Shown: positions 16,520 to 24,619 of the stretch, one piece after another
How positions within the stretch are numbered: position 1 is the first letter of the stretch
Layout: each line of letters starts with the position of its first letter
Program-made: the position numbers and the translations under genes
Source: an uncultured Eggerthellaceae bacterium
Lineage (GTDB): Bacteria; Actinomycetota; Coriobacteriia; Coriobacteriales; Eggerthellaceae
Assembly: GCA_937892845.1 (NCBI GenBank)
Contig: CALBGP010000001.1
Coordinates: 124,001 to 188,000, forward strand
DNA: 64,000 nt
Direction of reading: 5' to 3'
Notes under the pieces: generated by a model
Told to the model about the DNA's origin: nothing
What the model saw: only the letters and a program-made list of their open reading frames with translations
Databases searched by the model: none

Positions 16520-18100
16520 TTAGCTGCGCTTGGCGCGAACCGCCGGGACATCTTCGATGGCGCTGGATTCGGCAAGCGAGAGACCCTTGGTCTCAGGAGC
16601 CAGGAAGAACGAAAGGACGAGGCCGAAAATCACCAGACCGGCAGCAATCATCATGGTCGGACCGATGCCGAACGATGCCAGGAAAATAGGCGTTCCGTAG
16701 GTTGCAATGATGGTGCCGATACGGCTGAAGCCGATGGCAACTCCCACTGCGGAAGCACGGACTTCCGTGGGGAAAAGCTCATTGGGATAGAGCCACTGCA
16801 AGATTCCCGGACCACCGCTGAAGAATGCATAGAGGCCGAAGGCGATGATGACGATCCATATCGGAGCATTGGGCCACACTCCAAGTATGGTCAAACCGAC
16901 AGCCATGAACGCCAAACTCAACAACACGAGCTTGCGACGTCCCATGGAGTTGAGCCAGAACATTGCAGGAATGGTTCCGATGAGGAAGAACAAGCTGACG
17001 GCGCTCTCGCCCAAGATGGCCTCTTGGCCTTCGCCCAAACCGAATGCGGTCATGATCTGAGGACCGAAGGTGTAGATGGCGTACATGGGAACAACCTGGC
17101 AGAGAATGAACATGCCCAGGAAAACCATGCGCTTGAAATACCCGGACTTGAACAGCGTCTTGAACGATGTCTTGGAGGAAGTATCCTCGGGCTCAAGCTC
17201 AACATCGTCGCCGAATACGCGATGAACAACCTCTTCGGCCTCCTCGGTGCGCCCCTTCTGGGCAAGCCAAAGAGGAGATTCCGGGATATCATGACGGCCG
17301 ATAAGCAGAATGACACACGGAATGACAGCACTGCCGAGCATCCATTTCCATCCATCAGGCACAGAGTAGAGGAAGTACCCGACGAATGCGGCAACCGTAG
17401 CACCCAAATACCATGCCGCCGAGACTATACCCATGGAGATGGCCCTGTGTTTCTTCGGCGTAAACTCGGCAATGAGCGATGTGGCAATGGGGTAATCCGC
17501 ACCGACAAAGACTCCGATGAAGAAGCGCGCCGCTACAAGCTCCCATGCAGAATGGGCGAAGACGCTCAAAACCGAGAACAAGGCAATCGCGATGATATCG
17601 ATAATGAACATTTTCTTTCGACCGATGATATCGGTGAAGTAGCCGCCGATGATGGTACCCACAAGAATACCGACCATGACCGAAGCGCCGATAGCTGCGC
17701 TTTCCGCAGCGGTGAGGTTGAACATGGGGACAATCTGCGTCAACGCAACGCCGATAAGCGAGAGGACGTATCCGTCCAGGAACGAACCACCGCTCGAGAA
17801 GAAAGAGATCTTGCGCAGGAATGGCGTCATGGCAACGTCGTCGATGGTTTTCTTTGCCGCACGCTTGGTCTTCTCAGGGATTCGCTTGAAAGAATCGAGT
17901 ACATGAGAGGGCTTCACGGTATCGCGAAGCTCCCGATATTCCCTATGGCGCCTCACATCGGGGCCTACATTGGGCAAAGGAGTCTCGGGCGACTCAGCAA
18001 CCTGTTCCACGCAAGATACGCAATCACAGGCTTGCATGCTTTGGTCTTCCTCCCGCACAGGCGGGCTAACGACCTGGGTGTCTTTTTTGATTTCCGTCAT
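16520..18100 (-). CDS. MFS transporter, sugar/organic-acid porter type, with long N-terminal cytoplasmic extension
   Basis: A 526-residue twelve-helix major facilitator. The loop between helices 2 and 3 has GGYFTDIIGRKKMF and the matching second-half loop has NSMGRRKLVLL; RFFIGVFVGADYPIATSLIAEFTPKKHR and PETKGLSL are typical of the sugar-porter/metabolite-H+ symporter branch. About 90 residues precede the first helix, with a CDCVSC motif near residue 25. ATG 18098-18100 follows AAGGGAG. It is the second MFS gene of this operon and lies 33 bp before the metallo-hydrolase; a substrate or product carrier is the likely role. Confidence 0.85.
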   Translation of the reverse strand: MTEIKKDTQVVSPPVREEDQSMQACDCVSCVEQVAESPETPLPNVGPDVRRHREYRELRDTVKPSHVLDSFKRIPEKTKRAAKKTIDDVAMTPFLRKISFFSSGGSFLDGYVLSLIGVALTQIVPMFNLTAAESAAIGASVMVGILVGTIIGGYFTDIIGRKKMFIIDIIAIALFSVLSVFAHSAWELVAARFFIGVFVGADYPIATSLIAEFTPKKHRAISMGIVSAAWYLGATVAAFVGYFLYSVPDGWKWMLGSAVIPCVILLIGRHDIPESPLWLAQKGRTEEAEEVVHRVFGDDVELEPEDTSSKTSFKTLFKSGYFKRMVFLGMFILCQVVPMYAIYTFGPQIMTAFGLGEGQEAILGESAVSLFFLIGTIPAMFWLNSMGRRKLVLLSLAFMAVGLTILGVWPNAPIWIVIIAFGLYAFFSGGPGILQWLYPNELFPTEVRASAVGVAIGFSRIGTIIATYGTPIFLASFGIGPTMMIAAGLVIFGLVLSFFLAPETKGLSLAESSAIEDVPAVRAKRS

Positions 18101-18204
18101 GATTCTCCCTTCGTCCGACGGAATGGGCGCAGCTCCCGGAAACGAAGGTGGGCAGATGAGGTTGCCGCATGCATCCCGGGAGCCAAACACGCCATGTTAT
18201 ATTG

Positions 18205-19071
18205 TTATTCCCATTCAGCGATTCCGCTGCTCAAATAAGGTTTCGTTTGCAAACCGTCAGAATCGACCACCTTGAACCTGATCTCATGGTCAGAAACCTT
18301 CCACATCTCCGTACGCAACCTTGCACCGGGAACCACAGGAGACGTGAAGCGGCATTTGAACCTCTTGAGGCGCTCAGGCTCGCCGGCAATCCAAGTTGAG
18401 ATCACATGGCGCATGGCAACGCCGGCAGACGATACGCCATGGGCGATGGGGCGTGCCAACCCGGTCTGTTCGGTATAGGACCAGTCGATGTGCTGCTGAT
18501 GCCAATCGCCCATCATGCGATACACCAGCGGCCAATTCAGACCATACGTTTCCTCGTAAACGGCATCGGGCTCACGGTCCGGAATCTCAACTTTGTCCTT
18601 CGGAGGAAGCTCCCCGCCCCAGCCGCCATCATAGATGCAGCAGTCGTAGGTATCGACGGTGCAAAGATGCGTTCCGTCAGAGCTGTAGGATTTACCGACT
18701 TGCTTGGAAAGCGAACCACGTCCTTCCCCGCGATCCCAAATTGCTTCCTGGGTCACATACGTTTCAATATGGTCGGACATCTTGAAGGGAGCATGGAAGC
18801 GAACGTCGATTCCGTAATGCAGAGATCCTTCATAGTTGAATCCGTAATCGAGAGTGGTGGTCATCTCCTCGTTCACCGTCAAAGGCACGGCGAAGATGGG
18901 CAGCACCTTGAGATCAGGATTTTCCGCATCCTTCTCGTTGACGTACTCCAAATCAACCTTGCCATCCCAACCTGCACCGCAACCCAACGCGCAGATCTCC
19001 AGGTCGCGGAACGTGTAATCCCGCACGAAAGGTCCAAAGGTCTTACCTACGATTTCAGTGCTGATAGCCAT
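18205..19071 (-). CDS. MaoC-type (hydratase 2) enoyl-CoA hydratase
   Basis: A 288-residue double hot-dog protein. The N-terminal half (LPIFAVPLTV, SLHYGIDVRFHAPF) resembles the non-catalytic half of hydratase 2 (MFE-2) enzymes. The second half has YRMMGDWHQQHIDWSYTEQT followed by HG, corresponding to the hydratase-2 motif with its catalytic Asp and His. Such enzymes make (R)-3-hydroxyacyl-CoA. GGGGAG precedes the ATG. It sits between the CoA ligase and an MFS gene of the cai-like operon and would be the second, structurally unrelated hydratase of the island. Confidence 0.82.
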   Translation of the reverse strand: MAISTEIVGKTFGPFVRDYTFRDLEICALGCGAGWDGKVDLEYVNEKDAENPDLKVLPIFAVPLTVNEEMTTTLDYGFNYEGSLHYGIDVRFHAPFKMSDHIETYVTQEAIWDRGEGRGSLSKQVGKSYSSDGTHLCTVDTYDCCIYDGGWGGELPPKDKVEIPDREPDAVYEETYGLNWPLVYRMMGDWHQQHIDWSYTEQTGLARPIAHGVSSAGVAMRHVISTWIAGEPERLKRFKCRFTSPVVPGARLRTEMWKVSDHEIRFKVVDSDGLQTKPYLSSGIAEWE

Positions 19072-19157
19072 GAAACTCCCCTTTCTCGCCCATCAGGGCC
19101 CGCAGGCCATCTGAAAGGTTCAAACCTATGCGCAATGCCTAAGCGCAATGAGCAGCG

Positions 19158-20756
19158 CTAAGACAATAGCTTCTTGGCAATTTTTCCCACACTGGTGTGA
19201 GGCAGCTCATCGACGATTTCCATCTGGGTGGGAACCTTGAACTCGGCCAGATTCCTACGGCAGAATGCGATGATCTCGTCAACGGTACTCTCTACCCCGG
19301 CATCGAAAACGATGAAGGCCTTGACAGCCTGATCGCGGATGGGATCGGGGACGCCGATAACGGCCGCCTCCTTGATGCCGGGAAAACGCATGAGAACATC
19401 CTCGACCTCAGTTGAGGATATGTTTTCGCCCGCACGCTTGATCATGTTTGATTTGCGATCGACGAAATAGAACCAACCGCTCTCATCCATATAGCCCGTG
19501 TCTCCGGTGTGCATCCAACCGTCAGGCTCAATGGTCGCATCGGTGATTTCGGGCTTACGGTAATATCCCTTCATGAGGCTTATGCCCTTTATGCCGCGAA
19601 TCATGATTTCGCCGGGAGTGCCCGGCTCGACCTCGCGCCCCGACTCATCGGCGATTTTGACCTCATAGCCCAACCCCACTCGCCCGATCGAGGGCCAGTT
19701 GCACGGGCCGTAGGCAAGGTCGGTGAGAACCCAGCAGATGGATTCTGTCAATCCGTAACAGTTCTGCAGGCGCAGGGCGAAACGCTCTTCGAATGCAGCT
19801 TTCTCTTCATCTGAAATCGCAAGATAGTACTGAACGGAATGAACCGAGTGATCGCGCTCTGCGGAATCCTGCGGTTGAAGCATCATGGTTCGGGCCATCA
19901 TGGCAACAAGCTGGATGGCGGTGGCCTTGTACGCGCGAACCTGTTTCCAGAATCTGCGAGCGCTGTATTTTTCGATATAGATCAACGATGCGCCTGCGGT
20001 AAGGACGGGCATGAGAGCAGCAGTCTGGAAATTGGAATGGAATGCGGGCATGGTAGTGAGAAGCCTGTCTTCGGAGGTAAGGCCGCACTGCCAGTCACCG
20101 AAAATGCCGCCGAATATCATGTTGCCGTGAGTGAGCTCACAACCCTTCGGGGCTGAAGTAGTGCCGGAGGTGAAGATGATCATAGCATCATCAAGCGCAT
20201 CGAGATCAGGGCGATACGTCAGAATCTCGTCGCTCTTCGCGACCAAGGAATCAAAATCAACAGCACCGGGATAGAGATCGTTGCCCTGCGAATGACAGAT
20301 GAGAACGTGAGGCAGGCTATAGCGGACCTCGTCGCTGCCTTGACCGCACTGCACTGCCCCGCCATCAACGGCAGGACCATCAAGGTAATAGTACTGGCAA
20401 TCAGGTTCTGCGATTACCGTATCGATGTCGCAAGCATCAAGAACGTAAGCGCACTCAGCTAGAGTGTGCTGCATATTGAGGGGAACGGAAACTGCCCCGA
20501 TCTTCGCCAACGCGAAGACAACGGAGATGTACTCCGGGCAATTGTAGAGCTGAACGGCCACATTGGAGCCTTTGCGCACACCGAACCCCAACAGGGCATT
20601 TGCGGTTCGGTCGATAAGCTTGTTGAATTGAGCATAGCTGTAGCTGCGCTTGCTCCCATCGCAGCTTTCAAATGCAAGAAACAGATTCTCGCCGCGCGCA
20701 ACGGAAAGTTTCTCCCAGAGGGATCGAAGGTTTTCATTTCCAACTATCGTGCTCAT
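19158..20756 (-). CDS. caiC: acyl-CoA ligase, CaiC-like
   Basis: A 532-residue ANL-superfamily adenylating enzyme. ATP-binding motif MIIFTSGTTSAPKG is near residue 195, then YGLTESICW, the hinge YMDESGWFYFVDRKSNMIKR and the C-terminal lysine in SVGKIAKKLLS. Size and position with CaiA, CaiB and CaiD homologues support carnitine/crotonobetaine:CoA ligase-like activity (activation of a free acid with ATP and CoA). The ATG at 20754-20756 is taken; a TTG two codons upstream is also possible, and neither has a strong ribosome site. A hairpin separates it from caiB upstream. Confidence 0.82.
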   Translation of the reverse strand: MSTIVGNENLRSLWEKLSVARGENLFLAFESCDGSKRSYSYAQFNKLIDRTANALLGFGVRKGSNVAVQLYNCPEYISVVFALAKIGAVSVPLNMQHTLAECAYVLDACDIDTVIAEPDCQYYYLDGPAVDGGAVQCGQGSDEVRYSLPHVLICHSQGNDLYPGAVDFDSLVAKSDEILTYRPDLDALDDAMIIFTSGTTSAPKGCELTHGNMIFGGIFGDWQCGLTSEDRLLTTMPAFHSNFQTAALMPVLTAGASLIYIEKYSARRFWKQVRAYKATAIQLVAMMARTMMLQPQDSAERDHSVHSVQYYLAISDEEKAAFEERFALRLQNCYGLTESICWVLTDLAYGPCNWPSIGRVGLGYEVKIADESGREVEPGTPGEIMIRGIKGISLMKGYYRKPEITDATIEPDGWMHTGDTGYMDESGWFYFVDRKSNMIKRAGENISSTEVEDVLMRFPGIKEAAVIGVPDPIRDQAVKAFIVFDAGVESTVDEIIAFCRRNLAEFKVPTQMEIVDELPHTSVGKIAKKLLS

Positions 20757-20828
20757 GGTCAATCATTCCGCCAATCTAGCCATTCAGTCCTACCGGACAG
20801 AAAAAAAATCGTCAATCGCCCTTCTTCG

Positions 20829-20859
20829 CCGAGGAACCCGCAAATCGCGGGCTCCTCGG
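20829..20859 (-). terminator. stem-loop between caiB-like and caiC-like genes
   Basis: CCGAGGA+CCCGC (20829-20841) pairs with GCGGG+TCCTCGG (20847-20859), one internal mismatch. On the minus strand an eight-T run follows about 20 nt later, so it may reduce read-through into the ligase gene. Confidence 0.55.
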
Positions 20860-20902
20860 GTTCGAATCTTTGCAATCCGAATGAAAATTCGGAATTGAGA
20901 AG

Positions 20903-22123
20903 TTAGTTCTCGCCGATTTTGACGACGTTCTTCTCAGCCAGAGCCTCAACCTCTTCGGGGGTGTAGCCGAGCTTGGTGAGGACATCCATGGTGTCGCCGC
21001 CCTGAGCAGGCATGGGACGCCAAATCTTGCCAGGAGTCTGCTCGAAGCGAGGCATCGGAGACAGACCCTTGAAGGTCTCGCCATCCTTGGTCTCCCACTC
21101 GACGAAGTTGCCACGAGCGGCCATATGCTTGTCAGCAACCATGTCTTCGAACTCATAAACGCTCTGGGCTGCGATGGCATGCTCAGCGAGAATGGCCTCG
21201 AGCTCCAGCTTGGTGCGCTCGAGCAACCAAGCCTCAAGACGCTTCTCGAACTCTTCGGCGATAGGCATGGATAGCCACAGGGAGGCGGTGTCCTCGGGCA
21301 GCTCAGGGGTGCCCCAATGCTCGCCGAGACCGAGCTCTTCGATAATCCACTTGTTCTGACGGATACCGAACAGGTTCAAGGCGATGAAGCCGTCAGCGCA
21401 CTTGTAAACGCCGATACCGCAGAGATTCTGGTTACGGGCGCCAGCGCGAGGCCACTTGATGCCGTCGTTGAGGTAGTCGACCAGATAGTACTGGCTCATG
21501 TACATGATGCCCTCATACATTGCCCAGTCGATGCTCTCGCCCTCACCGGTGCGATCGGCTTTGCGCAGCGCTGCCAGGGTAGCGGCAATCAGCAGGTAGG
21601 AGTTGATGTAGTCACCAGAGTAGGGCATGGTGATCATGGGCTGATCAGGAGTGCCGTTCTGGCAGGTCAGACCAGCGTAGGGGCCAACGGTTCCGTCATA
21701 AGCGGGACGCTTGACGCGATCGGGATCGCCGAATTTGCCGTAGCCGGAGCAATGCACGATGATGAGCTTGGGATTGACAGCCCACATATCCTCATCAGTG
21801 AAGCCCTTGCGCTCCCAGGTACCGCCCTTGGAGGACTCGAAGAAGATGTCGGTGTCCTTGAGCATCTTCAGCAGGACTTCCTTGCCTTCGGGGGTGAACT
21901 GGTTCAGAGCGACGGAGCGGCAGTTGCGGCGCTCGGCCTGAGCAGCGTTCTTGGCGTCGCGGACGGTGTCGCCATAGCCGGTGTTCTCCAGCCAGGTCAC
22001 GTCAGCACCCCAGTCAGCCATGATGTTGCATGCACGGGGAATAGCTTCCTCCATAGCAGCGAACACGACCTTGACGTCATCGAGAACGCCGAAGGAGGGT
22101 TTTTCGGTAGGAATTGCAGCCAT
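20903..22123 (-). CDS. caiB: CoA-transferase, CaiB (crotonobetaine/carnitine CoA-transferase) homologue
   Basis: A 406-residue class III CoA-transferase (E. coli CaiB has 405). Similarity to CaiB runs along the whole protein: LDDVKVVFAAMEEAIPRACN, WGADVTWLEN, RRNCRSVALNQFTPEGKE, TDIFFESSKGG, and the end MPAQGGDTMDVLTKLGY. The catalytic aspartate is D171 in MPYSGDYINS (E. coli D169). The start is ATG 22121-22123 with GAGG seven bases upstream; an upstream in-frame extension lacks a ribosome site. It would move CoA from the reduced product to the incoming acid, saving ATP. Confidence 0.92.
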   Translation of the reverse strand: MAAIPTEKPSFGVLDDVKVVFAAMEEAIPRACNIMADWGADVTWLENTGYGDTVRDAKNAAQAERRNCRSVALNQFTPEGKEVLLKMLKDTDIFFESSKGGTWERKGFTDEDMWAVNPKLIIVHCSGYGKFGDPDRVKRPAYDGTVGPYAGLTCQNGTPDQPMITMPYSGDYINSYLLIAATLAALRKADRTGEGESIDWAMYEGIMYMSQYYLVDYLNDGIKWPRAGARNQNLCGIGVYKCADGFIALNLFGIRQNKWIIEELGLGEHWGTPELPEDTASLWLSMPIAEEFEKRLEAWLLERTKLELEAILAEHAIAAQSVYEFEDMVADKHMAARGNFVEWETKDGETFKGLSPMPRFEQTPGKIWRPMPAQGGDTMDVLTKLGYTPEEVEALAEKNVVKIGEN

Positions 22124-22158
22124 GATCAAACCTCTTTCTCTATTGGAAAAGTTTGTCC

Positions 22159-22184
22159 GCGGACGATGTTTTCGCACCGTCCGC
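22159..22184 (-). repeat. intercistronic stem-loop between caiA- and caiB-like genes
   Basis: GCGGACG (22159-22165) pairs with CGTCCGC (22178-22184), loop 12 nt, in the 108-bp gap. No T-run follows, so an mRNA-stability or processing element is more likely than a terminator. Confidence 0.45.
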
Positions 22185-22231
22185 ACTGATTGACCGATTC
22201 GCGTGTCACAAGGACATGCACGCTCTCAAGC

Positions 22232-23380
22232 TTACTTGTAAGCCTTGATGGCGTTCTTGGAGCAGGTAAGAATCATCATCTCGTCGGTGCCGCCGGAGAC
22301 ACGGTCGACACGGAGGTCACGCCAAATGCGGTTGATGCGATGCTCGGAAGCAACAGCGATGCCGCCCATAACCTGCATAGCGTCGTCAACAACCTCGAAA
22401 GAGGAGTTGGCGCAGAAGTACTTGCACATTGCCGCACGGCCTGCGTCAACGTCGCCACCGCGGTTGATGTCAGCATCCCAAGCGGTTTCGTAGAGCATGT
22501 TGCGCATGGCGTCGAGCTTGATGGCCATGTGAGCGAACTTCAAGGAGTTCAGCTGGAAGCGAGCGACCGGCTTGCCGAAGGCGATACGGGTCCAAGCATG
22601 CTTGGCGGCATCTTCGAAAGCGGAGATTGCGGTGCCGTAGTCGCACGCACCGACCAGCCAACGCTCGAAATTGAAGTCGGAAACGCCACGGTTGAAGCCG
22701 TTGCCCTCTTTGCCGAAGAAGTCCTTCTCCTCCATCTCGACGTTGTCCAGGTAAACCTCGCAGCAGGAGTCCATACGCAGACCGAGCTTGGTGAGCGGGG
22801 ACAGCTTGATGCCGGGCTTGGACATATCGACGAAGAACTCCGAGATCACATCCGGGTTGTCAGCGTCGCGGCACATGATGATCAGGTACTTGACGCCCAA
22901 AGAAGAGGTGATGAAGGTCTTGGTGCCATTCAGGTAGATTTTGCCGTTTTCACGCTTGTAGGTGGTCTGCAAGCCGGAAACGTCAGAACCTGCGCCGGGC
23001 TCGGTGCAAGCGGAGTTGACAACCTGCTCGCCGGTGCCCAGATACTTCAGGCAAGCTTCGATCTGCTCTTCGGTGCCCTCGCGAACGATGGTGTTGTAGC
23101 CGGTGAGGAGATAGAGGACGTAGGTGGGGGCGCCGTACTGACCCAGAACCTCGTAGATGGCCATCAGGGTGGTCAAAGGCTCTTCAAGGCCGAGTCCGCC
23201 ATGCTCCTCGTCGAGCATGATGCGGTCGAGGCCGAGCTCGCACAGACCCTGCGTCCAACGCAGCGGGTACTCATGCTTCTCGTCGCACTCATGGAAGTAG
23301 GTCTCCCAGTTTTCGCTCTCCATGTAGTCGCGATAGGACGCAACGATGAGCTCTTGTTCGTCGGACAGCTTGAAATCCAT
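22232..23380 (-). CDS. caiA: acyl-CoA dehydrogenase, CaiA (crotonobetainyl-CoA reductase) homologue
   Basis: A 382-residue FAD acyl-CoA dehydrogenase. The N-terminus MDFKLSDEQELIVASYRDYM, the middle TEPGAGSDVSGLQTTYKREN, KLGLRMDSCCEVYLDNVEME and the end WRDLRVDRVSGGTDEMMILT match recalled E. coli CaiA nearly word for word, so orthology or very close paralogy is likely. CaiA reduces crotonobetainyl-CoA to butyrobetainyl-CoA with electrons from an ETF-type partner; fixABCX lies 5 kb away. GGAGG precedes the ATG. Pro and Ser replacements around the substrate pocket cannot be judged, so the acyl group remains open. Confidence 0.93.
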   Translation of the reverse strand: MDFKLSDEQELIVASYRDYMESENWETYFHECDEKHEYPLRWTQGLCELGLDRIMLDEEHGGLGLEEPLTTLMAIYEVLGQYGAPTYVLYLLTGYNTIVREGTEEQIEACLKYLGTGEQVVNSACTEPGAGSDVSGLQTTYKRENGKIYLNGTKTFITSSLGVKYLIIMCRDADNPDVISEFFVDMSKPGIKLSPLTKLGLRMDSCCEVYLDNVEMEEKDFFGKEGNGFNRGVSDFNFERWLVGACDYGTAISAFEDAAKHAWTRIAFGKPVARFQLNSLKFAHMAIKLDAMRNMLYETAWDADINRGGDVDAGRAAMCKYFCANSSFEVVDDAMQVMGGIAVASEHRINRIWRDLRVDRVSGGTDEMMILTCSKNAIKAYK

Positions 23381-23459
23381 TATTCAACCTCCTGTTTGTT
23401 GCTTCGGATTTCACCAGCACCTGGTTTTTCAGGCGCATTGGTACACGTAGTTGATCAGA

Positions 23460-23473
23460 CAGCCTTCAGGCTG
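23460..23473 (-). repeat. short stem-loop between hydrolase and caiA-like genes
   Basis: CAGCCT-tc-AGGCTG lies 9 bp before the hydrolase stop-proximal end, in a 102-bp gap that also contains ACCAG-cac-CTGGT (about 23412-23424). Both are small; only their repetition across gaps makes them notable. Confidence 0.35.
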
Positions 23474-23482
23474 CAAATCGCA

Positions 23483-24454
23483 TTAATGCGCGCGGCGGTT
23501 CTTCCAGAACTCAGCGCTGTGCTCGATGCACTCAACGGCGGCATCAAGCATGCGGGAATAATGGACGAACGCATGCAGCACTCCATCGAAGACCTCGAAC
23601 TGATTGTCGATGCCGTTGTTGGTCAAAACGCGGGCCAGACAATCGCTGTCGTCACGCAGCGGATCGAGACCGGCTGCAGCGATATAACAAGGGGCCATAT
23701 TGGTCTTGAGGTCGTTGGAGAGCATGTCCACATACGGAGCCTCGGACTCGGTGGCAAGATCATTGAGCCAGCACTGATTGTAGTAGACCAGGTCTTCCTT
23801 GCGCATGCCGTCCACATCCCATCCGTACAGACGACGAGACGGAGAATCGAGCAGGCCGTAGAAGCCGTAGTAGAGCAGAAGGGACTTCACGAAGGAGTTG
23901 TCGCCCTCCTCGTCACGCAGCCAAAGATTGGAAGCCATGGAGAGGACGGCACCACCGGAATCGCCGGCGAAAGACAGGTCATTGCCGTCGATGCCGTGCT
24001 CAGCACCATGCTCATGGAGATACTTAGCAACCTGAGCGCATTCCTGGATGTTGGTAGGATATTTCGATTCAGGGGACAGGTGATAGTCAACGCTCACCAC
24101 AGCAGCCCCGGTTTTTTCAGCGAGAATACGGCAGACGCGGTCATGGGTATCGGGGCTGCCGACAACGAAACCACCGCCGTGAATGAATTCAATCACAGGC
24201 AAAAGCTCGGCTTCGACGGGATAGTAGAAGCGAGCGTAGAACGGACCCATGGCGCTTTCGAACATGACGTCTTCGGTCTTGGCCATAACCGGGCCGCCCT
24301 CATTCCAGAATGCACGTTCCTTAACGTAGTTCGCGCGCATCTCTTCGAATCCGACATCGGTGACGAAGGCATCTCCTGAGAGCTCTGCGGACTTCTGCAG
24401 AACAGCTTTCATCTGATCATTCATGAGGGACATTGCGTCCAATTTGTTTTCCAT
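23483..24454 (-). CDS. alpha/beta hydrolase, hormone-sensitive-lipase family
   Basis: A 323-residue esterase-like enzyme. Oxyanion motif IEFIHGGGFVVGSPDTHD is near residue 90, nucleophile motif SFAGDSGGAVLS near 160, the Asp in AAGLDPLRDDSD near 260 and the His in GVLHAFVHYS near 290: a complete catalytic set. The family cleaves small carboxylic esters. It is the second gene of the cai-like operon, between the transporter and the CaiA homologue, so an esterified substrate (or CoA-ester release) is plausible. E. coli cai operons have no such enzyme. Confidence 0.85.
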   Translation of the reverse strand: MENKLDAMSLMNDQMKAVLQKSAELSGDAFVTDVGFEEMRANYVKERAFWNEGGPVMAKTEDVMFESAMGPFYARFYYPVEAELLPVIEFIHGGGFVVGSPDTHDRVCRILAEKTGAAVVSVDYHLSPESKYPTNIQECAQVAKYLHEHGAEHGIDGNDLSFAGDSGGAVLSMASNLWLRDEEGDNSFVKSLLLYYGFYGLLDSPSRRLYGWDVDGMRKEDLVYYNQCWLNDLATESEAPYVDMLSNDLKTNMAPCYIAAAGLDPLRDDSDCLARVLTNNGIDNQFEVFDGVLHAFVHYSRMLDAAVECIEHSAEFWKNRRAH

Positions 24455-24504
24455 GCGCGATCTTCCTTTGCATGAACGTAAACGTGGTGTTTTCCTAAGA
24501 AGTA

Positions 24505-24604
24505 GATGCGGGGTGTCGGGCCCCGCATCGCAAAAGGGGCGGGAATCGGCGAAACGAGTCGCCTTCAGGGAGCGGGCCGGAGAGCCTCCCGGGCAATCCG
24601 GCCC
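24505..24604 (-). repeat. two stem-loops between the first MFS gene and the hydrolase gene
   Basis: GATGCGGGG (24505-24513) pairs with CCCCGCATC (24521-24529), and GGGCCGGA (24574-24581) pairs with TCCGGCCC (24597-24604). They fill the 165-bp gap after the first gene of the operon. Neither is followed by a T-run, so they may stabilise the transporter mRNA or block exonucleases. Confidence 0.55.
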
Positions 24605-24619
24605 TGGTTCGAGTGATGC

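Noticed and set aside
22190..24379. 729-codon open frame opposite caiA-like and hydrolase genes
   Set aside because: Runs through two genes and an intergenic gap on the other strand; no plausible protein features.
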